NCBI GenBank assembly: GCA_016789305.1
Contig: JAEURJ010000005.1
Coordinates: forward strand, 1 to 64,000
Direction: 5' to 3'
From: Anaerolineales bacterium
GTDB lineage: Bacteria; Chloroflexota; Anaerolineae; Anaerolineales; Villigracilaceae
Length of the DNA: 64,000 bases
Shown here piece by piece: positions 59,004 to 64,000 of this stretch. A model generated the notes under the pieces. It was not told the origin of the DNA. It made no database searches and saw nothing but the letters and a program-made list of their open reading frames with translations. Numbering within the stretch: position 1 is the first letter of the stretch; every line of letters starts with the position of its first letter. The translations under genes were made by a program, and so were the position numbers.

Positions 59004-61249
59004 ATCGATTCTTCAGTCTGCGCTCGCTGCTTTCGTTGGGTCTGCTTTTGGTCGCAGCTGCTGCGCTGGTTTCGGGGATCAAGACAGGCGTCGCCGGCGT
59101 GGAGGATGCGGCTTTTTTCCCGGTCGCCGCATTCGCCACGGTCAGCGCTTATCTGCTTGGGTTCGGTCGCACCTCCGCGCGGCGCGCATCGATCGTGATC
59201 TTCTGGCTGGGTGCATTCGTCATTCTCTTCGAAGCCACCCGCCTGCGTGAAGTCTTCTGGCAAACTGTGTTCCAGATTCCCCGGCTGGAATTTGACTTTC
59301 TCATGACCTGGGTGAACAAGCAGCCTTTCCATACATTGTTCTTCCAAATTCAACTGGATGAATCGCTGAATCGCATTGAGACCTTCATCCGCGGGCTGCT
59401 GTCCACCGATGAAGAGCCCAGCCTGATCCTGCGTGAACTATTATGGGATATTCCCTTGTTGGTCTTTTGCGCCTGGGCCGGCTGGTGGAGCAGCCGCCGC
59501 AATCTGATCCTCACGGCCTTGGGTCCCTCGCTTGCACTGCACGGTTTGTTATTGAACTACACCCAAAAGCCCACGTTCACGTTACAGATCGCCGCGTTTG
59601 CTTTTATCTTTTTGCTGGGCATTCATCAAACCTGGAGCATCCCCGCAAGGAAAAGCGAAGCGGAGGAAAAGGTCCGCCGCGAAACGTATGCCACGCTGTT
59701 CGTCCTTTCCTTTCTATTGACAATGGCCGCAGGCTGGACGCCGGTATTCTCGGTCAGCGAGGCGGCGCGCAGGATCGCTGCACAGCAAAACGTCAACGAA
59801 ACCCTGGGGCTGGAAAGAGAGATCGCACAGAGTTATACCGTTGCCTCCTCCGGCCTGCCGCGCCAGCATCTGATCGACTCACCGCCGCAAGACTTGCTGG
59901 CAGTGGTGTTCACCGCCGACACCGGCGAGCGTCCGTTTTTGGATTTCGACGAAGAAGGCGTCCCGTCTGTGCCGCAGCACTATTGGCGCTGGCTGACCTA
60001 TGACCAGTACAACGGCCACGGTTGGAGCACCTCGACGGTCACAAGCGATTCCTATTTGGCCGATGAAACCTTGTTCGAATTCAACGGCGAAGGCTATACC
60101 GTCATCCATCAAACCATCAGGAAGGCATCTCCGGACGACGGCCATTTATATTGGACCGGCGCGCTCGTGCGAGTCAGCCAGCCATTCGAATCCACGTGGC
60201 GTGTGAAGCCAACAAAAAAGGACCCACTGCTGCACATGGACATGCTCGGTTCGCTGGCCGAGGCTCAGCAGTATTCCGCCGATTCACTGGTCCCGCAATT
60301 AAATGAAACCCAACTCCGCGAAGCGCCGCTGACCTATCCTCAGGAAATCACGGAAAAATATTTAGCCCTGCCCGATACAGTTTCAAAACGCGTTCTGAAC
60401 CTCGCCGCCGAGTTAACTACGTCGCAGCAAAACGCCTACGACAAAGCCAAAGCCATCGAAGCCTATTTGCGCACCTATCCATACACGCTCGATGTCCCCG
60501 CCTTCCCACCCGACAAAGAGATCGCCGATTATTTTCTCTTTGAATTAAAAACAGGCTACTGCGACTACTACGCTTCTTCCATGGTGGTACTGGCGCGCGC
60601 CGCAGGCCTGCCGGCTCGCATGGTGATTGGCTATTCAAGCGGCGATTACGACCGCACTACTGAAGAATACATCGTCCGGGAAGGGAACGCGCATAGTTGG
60701 GTCGAGGTGTACTTCCCCACCATCGGCTGGGTGGAATTCGAACCCACCGCCAGCCAGCCTGCCATCGAACGTCCGCTTGATTCAGCGGGTTCGGCCGCGC
60801 TCCCCCCGACAGCGCCCATCAAAAACAGGGAGGGAATTTCCCATAAAAAGCAGGGCTACTTTGTGGAGAAGAATCCATTCCTCCCGTTAATCGAAATCCT
60901 TTTGATCTTCATCATTGCATGTTGGTGGACCCTGCGAAAGCAAGGCCTGTATTTCTCCTATGCATCGATTGCTTCCATCTACAAATGGGTCTATCATCAT
61001 GGATACCGGATCCACCAGGATGCACCATCGAACGAGACACCGTCATTATTCGCAGAGAAATTGAAGATCAAACTGGGACTCAACCGCCGCTTCCTGCGCC
61101 CCGCAGCTGGGGAGCTGGATCAATTGACATCGCTTTATCTGAAAGAAACGTACAGCCCGCATCCTGTCACAAAGAGTGAACGGCAGCAGGCTATTAAGAT
61201 CTGGCGAAAATTGTTCTGGAGGATGTTATACGCGAGGACGATCAGGTAG
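59000..61249 (+). CDS. Transglutaminase-like TgpA-family membrane protein
   Basis: A 749-residue protein. Five or so membrane segments cover the first ~220 residues, then a periplasmic/exterior domain and a transglutaminase-like core: catalytic Cys in KTGYCDYYASSMV near residue 524, His in GNAHSWVEVYFP near 562 and Asp-like residues in the following strand. A final membrane segment lies near 640. It may crosslink or cleave envelope proteins. It is coupled with DUF58. Confidence 0.85.
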   Translation: MNRFFSLRSLLSLGLLLVAAAALVSGIKTGVAGVEDAAFFPVAAFATVSAYLLGFGRTSARRASIVIFWLGAFVILFEATRLREVFWQTVFQIPRLEFDFLMTWVNKQPFHTLFFQIQLDESLNRIETFIRGLLSTDEEPSLILRELLWDIPLLVFCAWAGWWSSRRNLILTALGPSLALHGLLLNYTQKPTFTLQIAAFAFIFLLGIHQTWSIPARKSEAEEKVRRETYATLFVLSFLLTMAAGWTPVFSVSEAARRIAAQQNVNETLGLEREIAQSYTVASSGLPRQHLIDSPPQDLLAVVFTADTGERPFLDFDEEGVPSVPQHYWRWLTYDQYNGHGWSTSTVTSDSYLADETLFEFNGEGYTVIHQTIRKASPDDGHLYWTGALVRVSQPFESTWRVKPTKKDPLLHMDMLGSLAEAQQYSADSLVPQLNETQLREAPLTYPQEITEKYLALPDTVSKRVLNLAAELTTSQQNAYDKAKAIEAYLRTYPYTLDVPAFPPDKEIADYFLFELKTGYCDYYASSMVVLARAAGLPARMVIGYSSGDYDRTTEEYIVREGNAHSWVEVYFPTIGWVEFEPTASQPAIERPLDSAGSAALPPTAPIKNREGISHKKQGYFVEKNPFLPLIEILLIFIIACWWTLRKQGLYFSYASIASIYKWVYHHGYRIHQDAPSNETPSLFAEKLKIKLGLNRRFLRPAAGELDQLTSLYLKETYSPHPVTKSERQQAIKIWRKLFWRMLYARTIR

Positions 61250-61287
61250 GTCACGCTTGACACCCAAAGAACCGGCACTTGGCATAC

Positions 61288-62166
61288 CTACACGTTCTTT
61301 AGGAATTCCATCACATGCGGATTAAGAGTCGCCGGGTGGCATTGATGTGGGACATGCCCGCACAAGGGCTGGACATGCGTACCGATCAAGTTTGGAAGAA
61401 GGCCCGCGAGCTGCGGAAAAGAAGCAGGCGCCAGCGTCTGGTCCCGCCCGCCCCATAGGAGCAGGGTCGGCTGTTTGATCTGAGACAGGCCCGGCAGCAG
61501 GTCCGGAAGCGTATGCACGATGTTGTAAATCCCGGAAGAGGCGCGGGTGTAATCCAGTGCAGTCTGGTAGCGAATATGCTCCGGCAGCGAATGCGATTCG
61601 CGATGACCGATGTAATAGTTGAAGCTGGTCACATCCACAAAAAAACGGAACAGCCAGTATGGGGTCAATTCAATAAAGCCGGTACCCAACACCTGCCGCA
61701 GCAGCGAGGACTGGATCACGGGAGATAATTGCTTGATATCGTAAAACGGGTTTACCAGCACCAGCGCCTTCACGCGCTCGGGATGACGCAGCGCATACAT
61801 TATCGAGAGCGCGCCGCCCAGCGAATGCCCCACCAGCGTCATCGGCTCGGTGATCGAAAGCGAATCGACCCAGGCAGAAAAATGGTCGAATACATTTTCC
61901 ACTGTATAGTCCGCGCGTGCATCGGGCTTGTAGCTTTCGCCGTGACCTAATATATCCAAGGCATATCCTGCGTACCCCGAAGCGGAAAGTTCGGGCAGCA
62001 GGTCGTCCCAATCGTGAAGCGAGGCAGCCAGCCCATGCACAAGAATGACGGGAGTCCCTTTGCCAGATTGAACAAAATTCACCTTTTGACGATCGGCAAT
62101 CATCACGCTTTCATAATTGATCTCGTTGGTTCTCAAATCCATTTCCATTTCTTTCAATTCGGTCAT
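61288..62166 (-). CDS. Alpha/beta hydrolase
   Basis: A 292-residue hydrolase with the oxyanion loop VHGLAASLHDW near residue 45, nucleophile elbow GHSLGG near 115 and a C-terminal His in CGHVPHQC near 270. The cap region is long and helical, compatible with lipid or haloalkane-type substrates. A TATAAC box ends 7 nt before the ATG. Substrate unknown. Confidence 0.88.
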   Translation of the reverse strand: MTELKEMEMDLRTNEINYESVMIADRQKVNFVQSGKGTPVILVHGLAASLHDWDDLLPELSASGYAGYALDILGHGESYKPDARADYTVENVFDHFSAWVDSLSITEPMTLVGHSLGGALSIMYALRHPERVKALVLVNPFYDIKQLSPVIQSSLLRQVLGTGFIELTPYWLFRFFVDVTSFNYYIGHRESHSLPEHIRYQTALDYTRASSGIYNIVHTLPDLLPGLSQIKQPTLLLWGGRDQTLAPASFPQLAGLLPNLIGTHVQPLCGHVPHQCHPATLNPHVMEFLKNV

Positions 62167-62173
62167 TCAAAAT

Positions 62174-62179
62174 GTTATA
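62174..62179 (-). promoter_or_regulatory. -10-like box of the alpha/beta hydrolase gene, probable leaderless start
   Basis: TATAAC with 7 nt (ATTTTGA) to the ATG at 62166; no Shine-Dalgarno sequence. Confidence 0.45.
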
Positions 62180-62249
62180 CTCTGAAAATCGCAGGTTTCG
62201 CCATGAATTCTTAACGGCAGGCCGTAATCTTAACCTTCAGGAGAAGTAA

Positions 62250-62687
62250 ATGCCCATTCGTTACGATATTCACCGCGGCCTGGATTTCCTTTTGTATCTA
62301 TTTGAAGGGGAATGTTCCGCCAGGGAATATTTCGATCTATATCATTCGATCTATCTCAACGACACCCGCCGCCATCATGGCATGAAAATACTCATGGACC
62401 TTTCCAATGCGGAATTTTACTTTGAATCTGAAAACCTGCACGAAGCCATAGCCATTATGGCGGGCAACAAGGAGGAAGGCCATCCGCGGGATCGCGTCGC
62501 GCTTTTATCAAAGAGCAACTCAAGCATGGGGTTGATACCTAAGACATTGAAAGTATTGGGGGACAATTTACCAATGGACCTGGATATTTTCCATAATTTT
62601 TACGATGCGGTTCGATGGTTGGGATTGGCAGAACAGGAGAAAGAGGTTCTGCTTTTCTGGCAGGAATTCATGCATGAAAAGAAGTAG
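62250..62687 (+). CDS. SpoIIAA/STAS-like protein
   Basis: A 145-residue soluble protein with strands and helices in STAS-like order: an N-terminal strand pair (YDIHRGLDFLLYLFEGE), MKILMDLSNAEF with an Asp-Leu-Ser in place of the usual phospho-site region, and a C-terminal helix. The class often sits as a regulatory switch; its size resembles SpoIIAA-like proteins. AGGAGAAGTAA stands before the ATG. Fold assignment is by eye. Confidence 0.6.
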   Translation: MPIRYDIHRGLDFLLYLFEGECSAREYFDLYHSIYLNDTRRHHGMKILMDLSNAEFYFESENLHEAIAIMAGNKEEGHPRDRVALLSKSNSSMGLIPKTLKVLGDNLPMDLDIFHNFYDAVRWLGLAEQEKEVLLFWQEFMHEKK

Positions 62688-62701
62688 CTTCTTTGCCGAA
62701 T

Positions 62702-64000
62702 TTACTCACCAGAGATCCGATTTCCATATCGTTTTGCCAGCTCTCTTCTTAAAACTTTTCCAATGAAAGTCCTGGGGAAGTCATCCATAAAGATCACAAA
62801 GCGCGGTACAAGCTCGGGGGGTAATCTTCTTTTACAATACGCGATGACCGATTCAGCGGTGGGTTTCTCCCTGCCGGCAATCACAAATGCAAATGGATGT
62901 CCCGCCACCCCCACCACAGCCACTTCCTTCACCTGTGGAATTTCATAGATCACTTCCTCCACATCGCGCGGGAAGGCCGGCTGCCTGCCTTCCTTTTCGG
63001 GATACCACATATCGGCCTTGCGCGCGACAATGCGAAAGTATCCATCCTTGTCCATTTGAGCCACGTCGCCAGTAAGCAGCCAGCCATCACCAGTCAGTAC
63101 TTGATTCGTGGCTTCTTCATTCTTCCAATATCCCAGCATCACCTGCGGACCGCGCACGGCGAGTTCACCGATCTGCCCGGGTTCCACTTCCTTGCGGCCA
63201 TTTTTTAAATCCACTACAGCAGCCTGTGTGGATGGCAGCGGCACGCCAATGCTGCCCACCTTGCGATTCTTTCCCAACGGGTTGGCGTGGGTGATCGGCG
63301 CGGCTTCGGTCAACCCGTAGCCTTCGACCAGCCTGCCTTTTGTCAATTTCTCAAACGATTCCTGCACTTCGACCGGCAACGGTGCCGAGCCGCTGATGCA
63401 GGCTTTGATGGAGTTAATTCCATATTTCCTGACACCGCGGAAGTTGTTGATCGCCACGTACATGCTCGGCGAACCGGGGAAGATGGTGGGCTTGTATTTC
63501 CTGATGGTCTTCAACACATCCAAAATTTGGAATTGCGGTTTCAAGATCAAGGCCGCACCCAATGAGACGGGCACATTCAAGGCAGCGGTCATGCCATAAC
63601 TATGGAAGAACGGCACCACACATAAAAATCTTTCCCTTCCTTCTTCCGCCTGCGGCAGCCAATGGCGTGTCTGCAATGCATTCGCCACAAGATTACGATG
63701 TGAAAGCATGACGCCTTTGGATTGCGAAGTGGTCCCGCCTGTGAATTGGATCACGGCAAGGTCATCAGGCTGAACCTCTGAAATCGGGGATTTATCGCTT
63801 TGTGCGGAGAGCCAGCGATTCCAATGCAGGCTATTTTTCAAATCCAGGCCGCGGTTGCGCCAGCGGGAAATTAGGTATTTTGGAGGCGCAAGATAATCCG
63901 CCGGGTCGGTCAGCACCACATGCGGCACACCCGCTTCCTCCTGGATCCGTTTGGCCAGGCCGGCCCACGTGGAAAGAGTGACGAGCAGGCCTGCATCCAC
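62702..64000 (-). CDS. fadD: Long-chain acyl-CoA synthetase (AMP-binding), N-terminus outside
   Basis: 432 residues of an ANL-superfamily adenylating enzyme, open at the window edge. AMP-binding TGGTTSQSKGVMLSH (canonical TGGTTGxPKG has two changes, G to S and P to S), GYGLTEAAP and WLLTGDVAQMDKDGYFRIVARK are visible, and the C-terminal TFIGKVLRREL carries the catalytic Lys. Near the hinge, KADMWYPEKEGRQPAFPRDV has an insertion relative to the usual FNVYPREVEE region. It likely activates fatty acids for lipid metabolism. The start is not in the window. Confidence 0.85.
   Translation of the reverse strand: MDAGLLVTLSTWAGLAKRIQEEAGVPHVVLTDPADYLAPPKYLISRWRNRGLDLKNSLHWNRWLSAQSDKSPISEVQPDDLAVIQFTGGTTSQSKGVMLSHRNLVANALQTRHWLPQAEEGRERFLCVVPFFHSYGMTAALNVPVSLGAALILKPQFQILDVLKTIRKYKPTIFPGSPSMYVAINNFRGVRKYGINSIKACISGSAPLPVEVQESFEKLTKGRLVEGYGLTEAAPITHANPLGKNRKVGSIGVPLPSTQAAVVDLKNGRKEVEPGQIGELAVRGPQVMLGYWKNEEATNQVLTGDGWLLTGDVAQMDKDGYFRIVARKADMWYPEKEGRQPAFPRDVEEVIYEIPQVKEVAVVGVAGHPFAFVIAGREKPTAESVIAYCKRRLPPELVPRFVIFMDDFPRTFIGKVLRRELAKRYGNRISGE

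Overview
The window looks like a chromosome segment of a Chloroflexota bacterium, most likely of the class Anaerolineae. This is an inference from gene content: many lipoproteins with Thr/Pro-rich linkers, a lipoprotein with an NBR1-type Ig domain, a membrane-anchored LuxR-type regulator with an outer LysM domain, a DUF58-TgpA pair, a B12-dependent (class II) ribonucleotide reductase with NrdR, and interspersed repeats of the GTCATTCTGAG / GTCATTGCGAG kind. No 16S or other phylogenetic marker is present, so the rank is uncertain.

Layout. 0-8.2 kb (minus strand): a truncated surface protein, tRNA-Pro(CGG), a lipoprotein, an M32 carboxypeptidase, a SerA-like dehydrogenase, and a HlyD / ABC ATPase / MacB-type permease / SH3 lipoprotein efflux operon. 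8.4-14.6 kb (plus): a HEXXH metallopeptidase, a DsbA-fold/cyclophilin fusion, a PrsW-like protease, TrmI, a zinc-ribbon protein and a Nudix hydrolase. 14.6-16.9 kb (minus): ribosomal protein L25, a membrane protein and a PIG-L deacetylase. 16.9-20.7 kb (plus): an apparent attenuator leader, an ABC-F ATPase, an aminoglycoside nucleotidyltransferase-like gene and a PLP sulfur-amino-acid enzyme. 20.8-35.4 kb: signalling, nucleotide and export genes, a LacI regulator with two matching operators, an antitoxin-less MazF, and a short transcription unit with a 20-residue ORF upstream of an Xaa-Pro peptidase operon. 35.4-45.9 kb: membrane glycosyltransferases, an orphan sugar ABC permease pair, lipoproteins and the LuxR-LysM protein.

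45.2-54.1 kb is the accessory region. Families of palindromes and an exact 22-bp-period tandem array lead into a visibly AT-richer, tightly packed minus-strand operon: HerA-type translocase, NurA-type nuclease, DNA methyltransferase, and a GHKL ATPase with a HEPN-like C-terminal motif. A PD-(D/E)XK-like protein lies downstream. I read this as a candidate anti-phage or DNA-modification system whose combination I cannot match to a named system.

54.1-64 kb returns to GC-rich housekeeping genes: nrdR-nrdJ with two palindromes 31 bp apart that look like NrdR boxes, two MITE-like repeats, DUF58 and transglutaminase proteins, an alpha/beta hydrolase, a SpoIIAA-like protein and a truncated acyl-CoA synthetase.

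A recurring signal is a -10-like hexamer (TATAAT, TAAAAT or close variants) ending only 6-7 nt before the ATG of eight genes on both strands. This suggests frequent leaderless transcription.
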